The notes: a model not told the origin generated them from the letters alone. A DNA stretch of 64,000 nt from Hymenobacter sp. BT559 (GCF_016427535.1 NZ_JAELXV010000005.1:186001-250000); one strand, 5' to 3'. Numbered from the stretch's first letter, positions 15,565 through 24,619 are shown. Translations and numbers: made by a program.

Positions 15565-16485
15565 TTACTTTTCTGTTACCTCCACCTCAACTACTTGATT
15601 TATAACAGGAATTAAATTTCTAAATTCGTGTAGGCACGCCATTGGCAGGCAGCCTTCGGGCAGCTTTTTGGCCTGCACAGCCTGGGTGCCAAATAGTAAT
15701 AAGGTGGCTTCGGGGCACTGTTTGCGCAGCTCGTCGGCGTAGCTGGCTAGCTGGCCGCGCGCGGGTGTAGTAGTGAGCACCGTAGCCAGCACAGTGGGCT
15801 GAAAAGTGCGCGCCGCGGCTATAATATCGGGCAGCGGCAAGTTGGGCCCTAGGTATAGTACCTGCTGGCCGCGGGCCCGCAGCGCATAGTTCATAAAGAG
15901 CAGGGCTAGCTCCTGCCACTCGCCTTCAGGCAAGAACAGCAGCCAGCGCGGCGCATCGGCCTGGCTAAGTGGAATGAGCGGCAGGGCATCGGCCGAAGCC
16001 ATTAGCTCTTGGCGCAGCAGCTGCGCCACCAGGCGCTCTTGGGCCACGCTCAGCGAGCCCTCCTTCCACGACACGCTCAGGCGCTGCAGCAGCGGGTAGC
16101 CTAGGCGCAACAAGGCATCTTCGGGGCCAAGCTGCTCGATGGCTTCGTCGAATAGCCGGTGCAGATGCGGCTCGTCGAGGTCAAGCGTAGCGCCCAGCAT
16201 GGCATTGAGACGTGCAAAATCGGCGGGCTGCACTTCGTTGCAAAGCGACAAGGCAGCGGTTTGGCACTCCTCTTCGCTTAGGCGCACCACCTGCGATATG
16301 CGTTGCCCACGCGCGCACAGCGCGGCCACGTTGAGCAGGCGGCGTAGGTCGGCCTCACCGTATGTACGGATATTGGTGCTAGTACGGCTGGGATTCAACA
16401 GATTATAGCGTTGCTCCCAGATGCGAATAGTATGAGCCTTGACTCCGGAGAGCTGCTCTAAATCGCTGATAGAATAACGAGCCAC
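15565..16485 (-). CDS. MerR-family regulator, CarH/CarA-like, altered B12 site
   Basis: An N-terminal MerR winged helix (about 1-75, YSISDLEQLSGVKAHTIRIW) is followed by a four-helix segment (about 85-165) and a cobalamin-binding-like Rossmann domain (about 178-300). This is the layout of the light sensors CarH/CarA that repress carotenoid genes. The upper motif W-x9-EH reads W140 ... E150-R151. The lower-ligand motif E-x-H-x-x-G reads E189-W-Q191-E-L-A194, so the axial His is Gln. Cobalamin binding is therefore doubtful, and it may sense something else or act constitutively. It lies between crtZ and the sigma/crtI genes, as in other Bacteroidota carotenoid loci. Confidence 0.85.
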   Translation of the reverse strand: MARYSISDLEQLSGVKAHTIRIWEQRYNLLNPSRTSTNIRTYGEADLRRLLNVAALCARGQRISQVVRLSEEECQTAALSLCNEVQPADFARLNAMLGATLDLDEPHLHRLFDEAIEQLGPEDALLRLGYPLLQRLSVSWKEGSLSVAQERLVAQLLRQELMASADALPLIPLSQADAPRWLLFLPEGEWQELALLFMNYALRARGQQVLYLGPNLPLPDIIAAARTFQPTVLATVLTTTPARGQLASYADELRKQCPEATLLLFGTQAVQAKKLPEGCLPMACLHEFRNLIPVINQVVEVEVTEK

Positions 16486-16669
16486 GGGATTAAGAGAGTA
16501 ATGAGATAGCTAAAATTTTCCGTCGAGCAGCCAATAATCGAGCCACGGACAGAAAAGACCTAGGTAATAAGTCGATGATTGGATAGGATATAAACTAGTA
16601 GATTGTGTCAAATTGAATAAGCCACTACCCTAGTAAATGTTTTCGGAGCGAGGGCTGCCAGGCGGGGGA

Positions 16670-17137
16670 TTACTGCGCCCGCCGGGCGGCTTGCTGCCGC
16701 GCCAGCCGCAGGTATTTGGGTGATACCCAGAGCAGGCCAAACTCCTGGGAGTGGTCGCGGCCCTGGGTTTTGTGGTGCACTTTATGGGCCATGTTAAGGG
16801 CGCGCAGATACACATTATCCGTCTTTTTCCAGAAGGGCAGCCGGCCGTGAATCAGACCATCGTGCACGAAAAAATACACGGTGCCATATGCCGCAATGCC
16901 TACCCCGACCCAAAACCACCACCGGTCGCCATTGCCACCAGTGATGAACAGCACGGCTGAGATGGCACCGTAAATGGCAAAGAACCAGTCGTTGCGCTCG
17001 AAGGGCCGGGGGCTGGGCCGCACGTGGTGCGAGCGGTGCAGCACCCACAGTGGCCCATGCTGCACGTATTTGTGCATGAACCACGCCCAAAACTCCATGA
17101 AGGCGAAGGTACCGAGAACGATAAGTAGATTAGCCAT
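16670..17137 (-). CDS. crtZ: Beta-carotene hydroxylase CrtZ
   Basis: A membrane di-iron hydroxylase of the fatty acid hydroxylase superfamily that adds 3-OH groups to beta-ionone rings. The His motifs HKYVQHG, HRSHHVR, HDGLIHGR and HKVHHK are intact, and four membrane segments are visible. The length (155 aa) is typical. With CrtW it would give astaxanthin-type xanthophylls, provided a lycopene cyclase is encoded outside the window. Confidence 0.92.
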   Translation of the reverse strand: MANLLIVLGTFAFMEFWAWFMHKYVQHGPLWVLHRSHHVRPSPRPFERNDWFFAIYGAISAVLFITGGNGDRWWFWVGVGIAAYGTVYFFVHDGLIHGRLPFWKKTDNVYLRALNMAHKVHHKTQGRDHSQEFGLLWVSPKYLRLARQQAARRAQ

Positions 17138-17231
17138 TAGCGGTTAGCTGCTGGCTGTTTGCTTTTCTGCCCAGTGCCGCTTCCGAAAAAGCGACTAGCG
17201 AACGGCCAAAAGCCAACAGCTAAAAAAATAA

Positions 17232-18038
17232 CTACCAGTCTATCTTCTCTTTGTTCAGAAACGCAGCGATGCCCCGGCGATAATCGTCGGCAGCACGGGC
17301 GTCGGCGTTGCGCTCGGCGGCGTAGCGGAGGCCATCTTCGAGGCTGAGGGCAGGCAAGTGAGCCAGTAGCTCTTTAGTCATTTCCATGCTGCTGCCCGAG
17401 TTTTCGCGCACCAAGCGCAGCGCGTACTCGCGCACGGCGTCGGCCAGCTCGTCTTGCTCTACTAAGAAGGTAATCAAGCCATAGTCAAGCGCTTGTTGAG
17501 CCGTGAAAACGTCGCCGCTGAGCAGCAACTGCTTGGCGCGGGTTTCGCCGAGGCGACGCACCAGAAATACGCTCACGATGGCCGGCAGGAAACCGATTTT
17601 TACTTCCGTGAAGCCAAACTTGGCCTCGGGCACGGCGAACGTGAAATCACAGAGCGCGGCCAAGCCGCAGCCGCCCGCTAGGGCGTGGCCCTGCACCTGC
17701 CCTATTACTACTTTCTTGAGGGTATAAATCTGGTGAAACAGCTGCATAAGGTGCGTGCTGTCAGCCAGGTTTTCCTGGTAGCTATTAGCCTGTAGCTCTT
17801 GCAGATACTTGATGTCGGCACCAGCGCAGAATACCTCGCCGCTAGCGCGCAAGATGATAACCTTAACGTCGTCGTCGGCTTCAGCGGTTTCGAAAGCTTG
17901 CTTCAGCTCAGTCACCACGTCGGCGCTGAGGGCATTGCGCTTGGCGGGGCGGTTGAGCGTGATGTACGCCAGGCGGCCATCGACTTCATACTGCAAAAAG
18001 CGCAGTGCCAGTAGCTCTTGGGTCGGATAATTTTCCAT
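17232..18038 (-). CDS. Enoyl-CoA hydratase/isomerase family protein
   Basis: A crotonase-fold protein of 268 aa. The start at 18038 (MENYPTQELLALRF) is chosen because the longer frame adds an unrelated hydrophobic stretch overlapping the comEC end region. The oxyanion-hole segments are GEVFCAGADIKYL and GHALAGGCGLAALCD, and the second catalytic Glu position is in FTEVKIGFLPA. It probably hydrates enoyl-CoA in fatty-acid or branched-chain catabolism; the exact substrate is unknown. Confidence 0.88.
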   Translation of the reverse strand: MENYPTQELLALRFLQYEVDGRLAYITLNRPAKRNALSADVVTELKQAFETAEADDDVKVIILRASGEVFCAGADIKYLQELQANSYQENLADSTHLMQLFHQIYTLKKVVIGQVQGHALAGGCGLAALCDFTFAVPEAKFGFTEVKIGFLPAIVSVFLVRRLGETRAKQLLLSGDVFTAQQALDYGLITFLVEQDELADAVREYALRLVRENSGSSMEMTKELLAHLPALSLEDGLRYAAERNADARAADDYRRGIAAFLNKEKIDW

Positions 18039-18163
18039 AATAATAAGTACGACGAAAGTTAATAAGCAGATGATAAGCGCAAACTCAGCCATGCGCAATA
18101 TACACGCCAACGCGCCTACACCTACCCTAGGGCAATTGGCCCGGTGGAAGTTCCTGAGCAAGT

Positions 18164-20455
18164 TCAGCGCGTGAGCGTCAAGGCGTAGCTAAAGGCGCCC
18201 TGCTCGTTCACGTCCCACGTGCGGAAGCCCACCGCTCGCAGGGCCGCGTCTTGGCGGGCAATGTACCAGCGCTGGCACGAAGAATCGAATACTACCTGCG
18301 CCCGCGGGCCAAAATGCGCGGCTAGCCCATCGGGATACACGCGGGCGTTGCGGCGCAGCACCACAATATCGGCGGGCACCAGCGGCGCGGCGCCCGCGGC
18401 CAGTCGCCGGAGTCGGCCACTTACAAATGCTATGCGCAGGCCGCGCCAGCTGGCCAGCACTACCGGCGCCGGTGGGCAGCGCTTGGTCGAATCGGCATTG
18501 GACGGGGCGCCTACTAGCCGCGTAGGCACAGCCGCCCCTTGCCAACCCACGCAGTAGCGTGGCTGACGCACGCGGCGCAGTATCAAGCTGGGCTTGAGAC
18601 GGTAGGTGCGCTCGGTTTCGGAGAGCGGCAGCGAATCAGCCATTACAAACTCGGGTGCGGCGCCTTGCCAGAACCCCACCACCGAGCGCCGCGGAATGCT
18701 GTACACCACAAACTCGCGCACGGGCGCTACCTCGGCAGCTTCGGCCACCCGGCTGCCAGCATACAGCGCCAGCAGGGCCAGCGCACCGCCCACCCAAGCT
18801 AGCCGCCGCGTGGCAAAAAATGCGCACGTGGCTCCTATGAGCAGAAAGATGAGCAACGTCTGGGTTTGGTTGAGGTGCACGCCGCCCACCACTGCTCCGG
18901 GCAGCAGCTGGCCCACGAGAAAAATGTATTTGTTGAACGCCCAGATAAGGCTTTGGAATACCCAGCCCACAGCTCTAGGTGCCCAGTCGAGCGCCGGCAG
19001 CCATAAAGCGGGCAAGGCCACGAGCCCTTTCACCAGCAGCAGCACCACGCCCACGTACACCGCGATGCTCGAAATAGGCACCGCGATGAGATTGGACAGC
19101 AGAAAGTTGAAGGGGAACTGGTGGAAATAATACAGCCCCAGCGGGAAGGTGGCGATTTGCGCCGCGATGGATAGCGCCGTGAGTTGCCAGGCCGCGTCGG
19201 CGAGCCATGCGCCCGCGCGCCCTAGGCGCTGCCGGGCTGTGCTGTGCCAGCTGCGCTGGTAGTCGAGCACCCAGTTGCGCACATCGAGCCAGCGCACGAT
19301 GCGCGGCTGCAAGTACACAATGCTGACTACCGCCAGAAAGGAGAGCTGAAACCCGACGTCACAGAGCAGGTAGGGATTATAGAGGAGCAAGCAGCAGGCC
19401 GCGGCGCTGAGGGTGTTGAACAAACTGCTTTGGCGTTCCCAGGCCTGGCCCACTATCACGAGGGTAAACATGACGGTGGCGCGCAGCACCGACGCCGACA
19501 GGCCCGTCAGAAAGGCGTAGCTCCAGATGAGGGCCAGCCCTAGGCCCGCCGTGAGCAGGCGCTGCCGCAGCGCCGAGCTACCCAGCGGCAGCCGTGCCAG
19601 TAGCCACTGCAACGCCGCAAACAGTAGCCCCACTTGCAAGCCCGACACCGCCATGATGTGCGTGGTACCAGTATTGGCGTAGGCTTGCTTGGTAGCCGTG
19701 TCGATGTCATCGCGAAAGCCCAGCACCAAAGCGGTACCTAGGGCATACTCGGGCGGACTTTTGACGTAGCGCCGAAACACGCCATCGAGCACGGCTGCTG
19801 CACGCTGGCTGAGCGCTACCAGGGCGCTCAGCGGTGCCTGGCCTAGTACCCGGTATTGGCCCTGGTGCACAAACTGCGCGTGGTAAACTTGGTGGTACCG
19901 CAGGTAGCGGCGGTAGTCAAACTCGCCTAGGTTGGCGGGGCCTTTGCTCGGTTCGGGCGCGCCCTGCACCAGCCATACCTCGCCGTAGCGCGGGGCGAGC
20001 ACGGGGGCGGCGGTTTCGTGGCGCGGCAGGCTTATGCGAATGCCGCCTGTGGCGGCTTGCCAGCGCCCCGCCACCCGCACGGCCTGTACCCGCAGCGTGG
20101 TGGCAAAGGTGTTGGCGCGCACTACGGGCGCCTCATCCACGGTGGCGCGGTAGTACTCTATGCGCGACGCAAAGTGCCCTAGGTGGTCGGCGCGGCGGCT
20201 TTCGGTGGCGCCTTGCACACGGGCAAAGCCCAGCGCGGCCACCGCCAGCAGGCCAAGCAAGCCTGCCGCATCGGTGGCCCCAGGCGTGGGCTGGCGCTGG
20301 CTCCAGTACCACAGCAGCAAGTAGGCGCCCACCAGCCCCACCGCCCACGGCGCGGCGCTGCCGGCCCAGCCTTGCCCTAGGTAGAGGTAGACCGCAATGC
20401 CTAGCATAAAGGCCAGCGCCACGCGCAAGAAGGGAGCCGACGACCAGTTAATCAT
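18164..20455 (-). CDS. comEC: ComEC/Rec2 family DNA-uptake channel protein
   Basis: A polytopic inner-membrane protein of 763 aa. An N-terminal hydrophobic pair is followed by a DUF4131-like periplasmic domain (about 95-215, ending GEFDYRRYLRYHQVYHAQFV), then the competence domain with the hallmark HIMAVSGLQVGLLF and GLSASVLRATVMF. The C-terminal 150 residues are diverged, and no HxHxDH metallo-beta-lactamase motif is seen, as in many Bacteroidota ComEC proteins. The expected role is transport of single-stranded DNA across the inner membrane. A GNAT gene lies 42 nt upstream on the same strand. Confidence 0.88.
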   Translation of the reverse strand: MINWSSAPFLRVALAFMLGIAVYLYLGQGWAGSAAPWAVGLVGAYLLLWYWSQRQPTPGATDAAGLLGLLAVAALGFARVQGATESRRADHLGHFASRIEYYRATVDEAPVVRANTFATTLRVQAVRVAGRWQAATGGIRISLPRHETAAPVLAPRYGEVWLVQGAPEPSKGPANLGEFDYRRYLRYHQVYHAQFVHQGQYRVLGQAPLSALVALSQRAAAVLDGVFRRYVKSPPEYALGTALVLGFRDDIDTATKQAYANTGTTHIMAVSGLQVGLLFAALQWLLARLPLGSSALRQRLLTAGLGLALIWSYAFLTGLSASVLRATVMFTLVIVGQAWERQSSLFNTLSAAACCLLLYNPYLLCDVGFQLSFLAVVSIVYLQPRIVRWLDVRNWVLDYQRSWHSTARQRLGRAGAWLADAAWQLTALSIAAQIATFPLGLYYFHQFPFNFLLSNLIAVPISSIAVYVGVVLLLVKGLVALPALWLPALDWAPRAVGWVFQSLIWAFNKYIFLVGQLLPGAVVGGVHLNQTQTLLIFLLIGATCAFFATRRLAWVGGALALLALYAGSRVAEAAEVAPVREFVVYSIPRRSVVGFWQGAAPEFVMADSLPLSETERTYRLKPSLILRRVRQPRYCVGWQGAAVPTRLVGAPSNADSTKRCPPAPVVLASWRGLRIAFVSGRLRRLAAGAAPLVPADIVVLRRNARVYPDGLAAHFGPRAQVVFDSSCQRWYIARQDAALRAVGFRTWDVNEQGAFSYALTLTR

Positions 20456-20497
20456 AAAGTGAGCCGTGTAAACAGCTCCGCAATATAACTGCCTGGA

Positions 20498-20932
20498 TTA
20501 GCCTAACACCATCTTATAGTGCTGGATATCGCACTCCTCAAACATGTCGCCCACCTTCCGGAAGCCGGTGCGCTCGTAGAGCGGAATGGCGCGCAGCTGC
20601 GCGTGCAGGTACACCTGGGCCGCGTCGGGCGCCTCAGCGCGCACATCGGCTAGCACGGCTTGTACCAGCGCGGCGCCTACGCCCTGGTTACGAAACTCGT
20701 CGAGCACGGCGAAGCGCTCTAGCTTCACGCCCTTGTCGGTAGGGCGCCAGCGGGCGGCGCCCGCGGGCTGGCCGTCTACCCGAACTAGGTAGTGGCGGGT
20801 GGTGGCTTGGCGGTCGTGCTGGTCGTATTCGTCGTCGGCGGGCACGCCTTGTCCTTGCACAAACACTTTTTCGCGGATGGTGAAGGCGGCGTCGAGGTCG
20901 CGCAGGTCAGATACTTTGCTGGCAGTAGTCAT
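20498..20932 (-). CDS. GNAT family N-acetyltransferase
   Basis: A compact 144 aa GNAT fold. Motif A is LDEFRNQGVGAALVQAVL (acetyl-CoA pyrophosphate loop, Q/RxxGxG/A), followed by YLHAQLRAIPLYERTGFRKVG. The N-terminal IREKVFVQGQGVPADDEYDQHD is typical of the ElaA-like/YjcF-like subfamily. The substrate is unknown. It starts divergently from an AraC gene, with CCTAGG-containing repeats in the gap. Confidence 0.88.
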   Translation of the reverse strand: MTTASKVSDLRDLDAAFTIREKVFVQGQGVPADDEYDQHDRQATTRHYLVRVDGQPAGAARWRPTDKGVKLERFAVLDEFRNQGVGAALVQAVLADVRAEAPDAAQVYLHAQLRAIPLYERTGFRKVGDMFEECDIQHYKMVLG

Positions 20933-21032
20933 GGATAGAAACGATAGAGAGTTACCTAGGACGCAAATATCCGGGCTGGGCCGCGCACCTAGGTAGTAGG
21001 CCCCCTAGGTGCCCCGCACTATTTTGCTCGCT

Positions 21033-21941
21033 ATGAACGACGCTTCGCCCATTCCACTGCACCAGCCACAGTCGTTTATTCCGACCTTTTTTGAGCCCGA
21101 CCCAGCTTTACAAAGCTTGCTTAGTGGCCATCCCGAGCAGTTTTTCATCTTGCGCGTCGAAGACATGTACCGCCACCTGCACGGGCCGGTGCCGCCCGTG
21201 CGCTCGCTGGCGCACAGCGCGTTGTTTATCACTTCGGGCGAGGCGCGCATGAGTATTGGCTACGACCACTACGTGGCGCGAACCAATGACTTGCTACTAG
21301 TGCCCGCCGGCCAAATCTATTCTTTCCGCCCCGACGATGTGAACACGGGCTACCTGCTGCACGTGCACCCCGACCTAGTGCTTGGCGCCGGGGCCGGTGA
21401 GTTTGAGTTTTTGACGGGCTGGGGCCAGCCGCTTATTCACTTCGGCACGGCCGAAGCAGGGTTTGTCCAAGTGCTGCTGCAGCGGCTGCTGGCGGCTTAT
21501 GAGCAAGCTGGCCTAGGTGCCCTGCCCCTGTTGCGAGCATATTTAGCCGCTTTGCTCACCGAAGCTAACTACGCCTACCGGCCGCTGGCGAGCATTGGTG
21601 TTTCGGCAGCATCTACGCTGGCGCACGCTTTTAAGCAGCTGCTAAGCCAACATATTCGGCAGTTGCACCGCGTGGCAGCGTATGCTGAGTTATTGCACGT
21701 AACACCCAATCACCTCAACAAAGCGGTAAAAGCCGTCACCGGTAAGTCACCCACTACCTGGATTGACGAGGCGCTGGTACTAGAAGCCAAGTCACTGCTG
21801 TTTCAAACCGCACTGCCCGTAGCCGAAGTAGCGGCCCTGGTGGGCATAGCTGATGCCTCGTATTTCAGCCGCCTGTTCAAGAAGGTAGAAGGACACCCGC
21901 CGAGCGCCCTACGGCGGCCGGCAGCTAAGGCCAGTTCCTGA
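21033..21941 (+). CDS. AraC family transcriptional regulator
   Basis: An N-terminal AraC-type cupin-like sensor domain (RVEDMYRHLHGPVPPVRSLAHSA region) is followed by a C-terminal double helix-turn-helix (about 200-295) with HVTPNHLNKAVKAVTGKSP and VAALVGIADASYFSRLFKK. The start at 21033 (MNDASPIPL) is preferred over an ATG 24 nt upstream. The target is unknown; the divergent GNAT gene or the following membrane genes are candidates. Confidence 0.85.
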   Translation: MNDASPIPLHQPQSFIPTFFEPDPALQSLLSGHPEQFFILRVEDMYRHLHGPVPPVRSLAHSALFITSGEARMSIGYDHYVARTNDLLLVPAGQIYSFRPDDVNTGYLLHVHPDLVLGAGAGEFEFLTGWGQPLIHFGTAEAGFVQVLLQRLLAAYEQAGLGALPLLRAYLAALLTEANYAYRPLASIGVSAASTLAHAFKQLLSQHIRQLHRVAAYAELLHVTPNHLNKAVKAVTGKSPTTWIDEALVLEAKSLLFQTALPVAEVAALVGIADASYFSRLFKKVEGHPPSALRRPAAKASS

Positions 21942-22046
21942 GCCTGATTGATTGAAACGTCCTAGTATCGGCTTGCTTCATCCTAGCCAGTATGGTGGGG
22001 CCAGCGGGACCTTTGTCGCAGCTTTTTCCCCTTGATTTGCTGCCTC

Positions 22047-22487
22047 ATGCTTCTATCCCTCACGCCAGCATTTGCTTGGCAAGATGCGCTGACTGCCACC
22101 CTGGTTTTTCTGATTTTCTGTCTGCTGGCTTCGCTGCTGGCAGAGCCACGCCGCCAGCAGGCCATGGCCATCTTGGTGGCGGGCGCCAGCGGCGTTTACT
22201 TCAACGGCGGCCTAGGTGCTTGGGAATACGCCTTTGCGGGGGTAGTGCTGCTAGTGGCTTATGGCGGGCTGCGCTCTTACGCGTGGCTGGGCATGGGCTG
22301 GCTGCTTCATACTGGCTGGGATGTGCTGCATCACTTTTATGGCACGCCCATTATCACATTCGTACCGCTGTCGTCGGCCCAGTGCGCGCTATGCGATGCG
22401 CTGATTGCCGGCTGGTTTTTTGGCGGGGCACCTTCTGTGTATGCGGTAGCTGCCCGGCTAGCAAAGTGGCCGGCTCCTCAGCGCTAA
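22047..22487 (+). CDS. DUF6010 family membrane protein
   Basis: A 146 aa protein with four or five membrane segments. The conserved FNGGLGAWEYAF, WLLHTGWDVLHHFYGTPI and SAQCALCDALIAGWFFGG segments match the DUF6010 family; its function is unknown. The ATG at 22047 is preferred to an in-frame TTG 15 nt upstream. The stop lies 11 nt before the ATG at 22499, so it is probably cotranscribed with the next gene. Confidence 0.8.
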   Translation: MLLSLTPAFAWQDALTATLVFLIFCLLASLLAEPRRQQAMAILVAGASGVYFNGGLGAWEYAFAGVVLLVAYGGLRSYAWLGMGWLLHTGWDVLHHFYGTPIITFVPLSSAQCALCDALIAGWFFGGAPSVYAVAARLAKWPAPQR

Positions 22488-22498
22488 GCCTCCGCACG

Positions 22499-22947
22499 AT
22501 GTACTTTTTCATTCTTACGCTGCCTCCTGGAACCGCTGGGCCGTGCTGCTGGCACTGCTCATATCCCTAGTGTTTGCTTACCGCGGCTGGCTAGGGGCTC
22601 TCCCCTACAGGCGGGCCGACCGCTTGGCGGGCAGTGTGCTCACCGGGCTGTTGCATCTGCAGCTTCTGCTGGGTTTCACGCTGTACTTCGGCCTCAGCCC
22701 CTGGACCAAAATGGCCGCTACCAACCGCTCGGCGGCCTGGCACGACCCCACGATGCGCTTTTGGTCTGTCACGCACATCAGCCTAATGCTTACGGCTATC
22801 GTGGTGGCCCAAATTGGCCAGAGCATTGCCAAGCGCGCGGCTACCGACGCGGCGCGGCACCGCTGGGCCGCCTTGAGCTACTCGGTGGCGGCTGGGCTAC
22901 TCCTACTAGGAATCCCGTTTGCCTCGCGGCCGTGGTTTCGGGTTTAA
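22499..22947 (+). pseudogene. Small membrane protein gene with apparent 5-prime frameshift
   Basis: The downstream frame from GTG 22543 encodes a 134 aa membrane protein with four hydrophobic segments (LLALLISLVFAYRG, LLHLQLLLGFTLYFGL, HISLMLTAIVVAQIG, YSVAAGLLLLGIPF), like short Bacteroidota cytochrome-b-like membrane proteins. The frame is open upstream and encodes FHSYAASWNRWAV, a plausible native N-terminus, but has no start. ATG 22499 lies one base out of frame. One extra T in the T5 run at 22505-22509 would give MYFFHSYAASWNRWAVLL. It is either a sequencing indel, a real mutation or slippage control. The intact alternative is translation from GTG 22543. Confidence 0.6.
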
Positions 22948-22981
22948 TTTTACGCTCAGTTTATAAAACAATTTATTAGCA

Positions 22982-23275
22982 ATGAATCTATTACTCTCTG
23001 CCCTAGGTCGCCTGCGGCTCATCAGTATTCTGGAAGGCCTTTCGCTGCTGGTGCTGCTGGGTGTGGCCATGCCTCTAAAGTACCTGGCCGGGCAGCCGCT
23101 GGCGGTGCGCTGGGTGGGCATGGCGCACGGTATTCTGTTTGTGTCCTACGTGTTGCTACTGGTGCAAAATGCTATTGAACTGCGCTGGTCCGTGCGCAAA
23201 ATTGGCTTGGCCCTGTTGCTATCGGTGGTGCCGTTTGGGGCTTTTTATGCTGAGCGCCACTTGTTTCAGGATTAG
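22982..23275 (+). CDS. DUF3817 family membrane protein
   Basis: A 97 aa protein with three membrane helices. The ISILEGLSLLVLLGVAMPLKY and GMAHGILFVSYVLLL segments are diagnostic of DUF3817. The function is unknown. It is the last gene of a possible operon with the DUF6010 and frameshifted membrane genes, and ends before a strong bidirectional terminator. Confidence 0.85.
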   Translation: MNLLLSALGRLRLISILEGLSLLVLLGVAMPLKYLAGQPLAVRWVGMAHGILFVSYVLLLVQNAIELRWSVRKIGLALLLSVVPFGAFYAERHLFQD

Positions 23276-23309
23276 TGACCGGTAGCTGAGAAGCTGCTGC
23301 AAAAACATA

Positions 23310-23346
23310 CAAAAAAGCCCCGGCCGAGTTGGCCGGGGCTTTTTCT
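23310..23346. terminator. Bidirectional terminator between DUF3817 and phoH-like gene
   Basis: AAAAAAGCCCCGGCC pairs across GAGTT with GGCCGGGGCTTTTT, giving a GC-rich stem with A and T tracts on both sides. It serves the two convergent genes. Confidence 0.85.
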
Positions 23347-23349
23347 TAT

Positions 23350-24474
23350 TTACAGCGCCTGCTCGTGGTTCACGGGTAGTTCGGACTCGGGCAGGTCGTA
23401 GTTGCGGTCGTCGGGGTGGCGGCGGTCGCGGTAGCCGTTGCCTGCGCGGTCACCCCGCTCGTTACGGTCGCGGTCGTAGCCTTCGCGGCGGCGCTGCTTG
23501 TTTTCGGCGTCACGGCGCTGCTCAGCCACATCAAACTTGTCGTAGGCCTGCACGATTTCTTTTACCAAGCGGTGGCGCACTACGTCGTCGGCATTCATTT
23601 CGACAAAGCCGATGCCGGGCACATCGCGCAGAATATCAAGCGCCTGCATCAGGCCCGATTTCTGGCGGGTGGGTAGGTCAATTTGGCTACGGTCGCCGTT
23701 GACCATCACCTTGGCCGAGGGGCCCATGCGGGTCAAAAACATCTTAATCTGGCTCGGCGTGGTGTTTTGGGCCTCGTCGAGCAGTACAAAGGCATTGTTG
23801 AGCGTGCGGCCGCGCATGTAGGCCAGCGGGGCGATTTCGATAATCTTGTTTTCCTGGTAAAATTTCAGCTTTTCGGCCGGAATCATATCTTCCAGGGCGT
23901 CGTAGATGGGGCGCAGATAGGGGTCTACCTTCTCTTTCATGTCGCCAGGCAAGAAGCCTAGGCTTTCGCCCGCCTCTACTACGGGGCGCGAGATGATAAT
24001 TTTCTTAACTTCTTTATTCTTAAGCGCTCGCACGGCCAGCGCCACCGAAATGTACGTTTTGCCGGTGCCCGCCGGGCCCAGCGTGAAGGTAAGGTCGTGC
24101 TTCATCACGGCGTCTACCAGCTTCTGCTGGTTAGGCGTTTTGGCCTTAATAACGCCGCCCTTAGCTCCAAACAGGATAACGTCGGGCGAAGCAGCGAGCA
24201 CGCGGCCTTCGGCTTCTTCCGAAGTAGCCGAGAGGTGCAAGTTCACGTCGCGGTCCGTCACGACCCCGTATTGATGGTAGTGCTCAATGAGTGAGCTCAG
24301 GATGTCGTTGACCCGCGTGATGGCCTCGGCTGGGCCTTGCACTTTGATTTCATTGCCGCGCGACACGATTTTGGAGCCCGGAAAGGCGGCCGCAATGCGA
24401 CGAATATTCTGATTGTCAGCCCCTAGGAAATCGACCAGGGAGACATTTTCGAGGGTGATGACTTTTTCGACCAA
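23350..24474 (-). CDS. PhoH family ATPase
   Basis: The PhoH domain has Walker A GPAGTGKT and Walker B FVLLDEAQN, with the family-typical SRPVVEAGESLGFLPGD and MNGD-like VMVNGDRSQIDLP. An N-terminal KH-like segment is ITLENVSLVDFLG onward. The start is placed at a TTG (24474, LVEKVITLEN) since upstream codons are not family-like and overlap the divergent promoter. The length is then 374 aa with an Arg/Asp-rich C-terminal tail of about 55 residues (RRDAENKQRRREGYDRDR). PhoH-like proteins are linked to RNA metabolism, but the exact role is unclear. Confidence 0.88.
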   Translation of the reverse strand: MVEKVITLENVSLVDFLGADNQNIRRIAAAFPGSKIVSRGNEIKVQGPAEAITRVNDILSSLIEHYHQYGVVTDRDVNLHLSATSEEAEGRVLAASPDVILFGAKGGVIKAKTPNQQKLVDAVMKHDLTFTLGPAGTGKTYISVALAVRALKNKEVKKIIISRPVVEAGESLGFLPGDMKEKVDPYLRPIYDALEDMIPAEKLKFYQENKIIEIAPLAYMRGRTLNNAFVLLDEAQNTTPSQIKMFLTRMGPSAKVMVNGDRSQIDLPTRQKSGLMQALDILRDVPGIGFVEMNADDVVRHRLVKEIVQAYDKFDVAEQRRDAENKQRRREGYDRDRNERGDRAGNGYRDRRHPDDRNYDLPESELPVNHEQAL

Positions 24475-24611
24475 GCGCGTAAAGCAGGGGGATAAGGAAA
24501 GAGAAAGGCAACCAACGTTGGAGCCTGAGTAGCAGGCAGTGCCCACTTGGCACTGTGGGTTGCTACCGGCCCAGCCGGGTGGGCGGGGGCGGATTACCCC
24601 TATAACGGAAC

Positions 24612-24619
24612 TACTTTTG
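24612..24619 (+). promoter_or_regulatory. Candidate -7 element of SAM hydrolase gene (TACTTTTG)
   Basis: Exact TANNTTTG match 63 nt upstream of the start at 24682. A -33 TTG is not evident. Confidence 0.45.

Noticed and set aside
19834..20409. 191-codon plus-strand frame in comEC
   Set aside because: Antisense shadow; Arg/Pro/Ala-rich with no recognisable domain.
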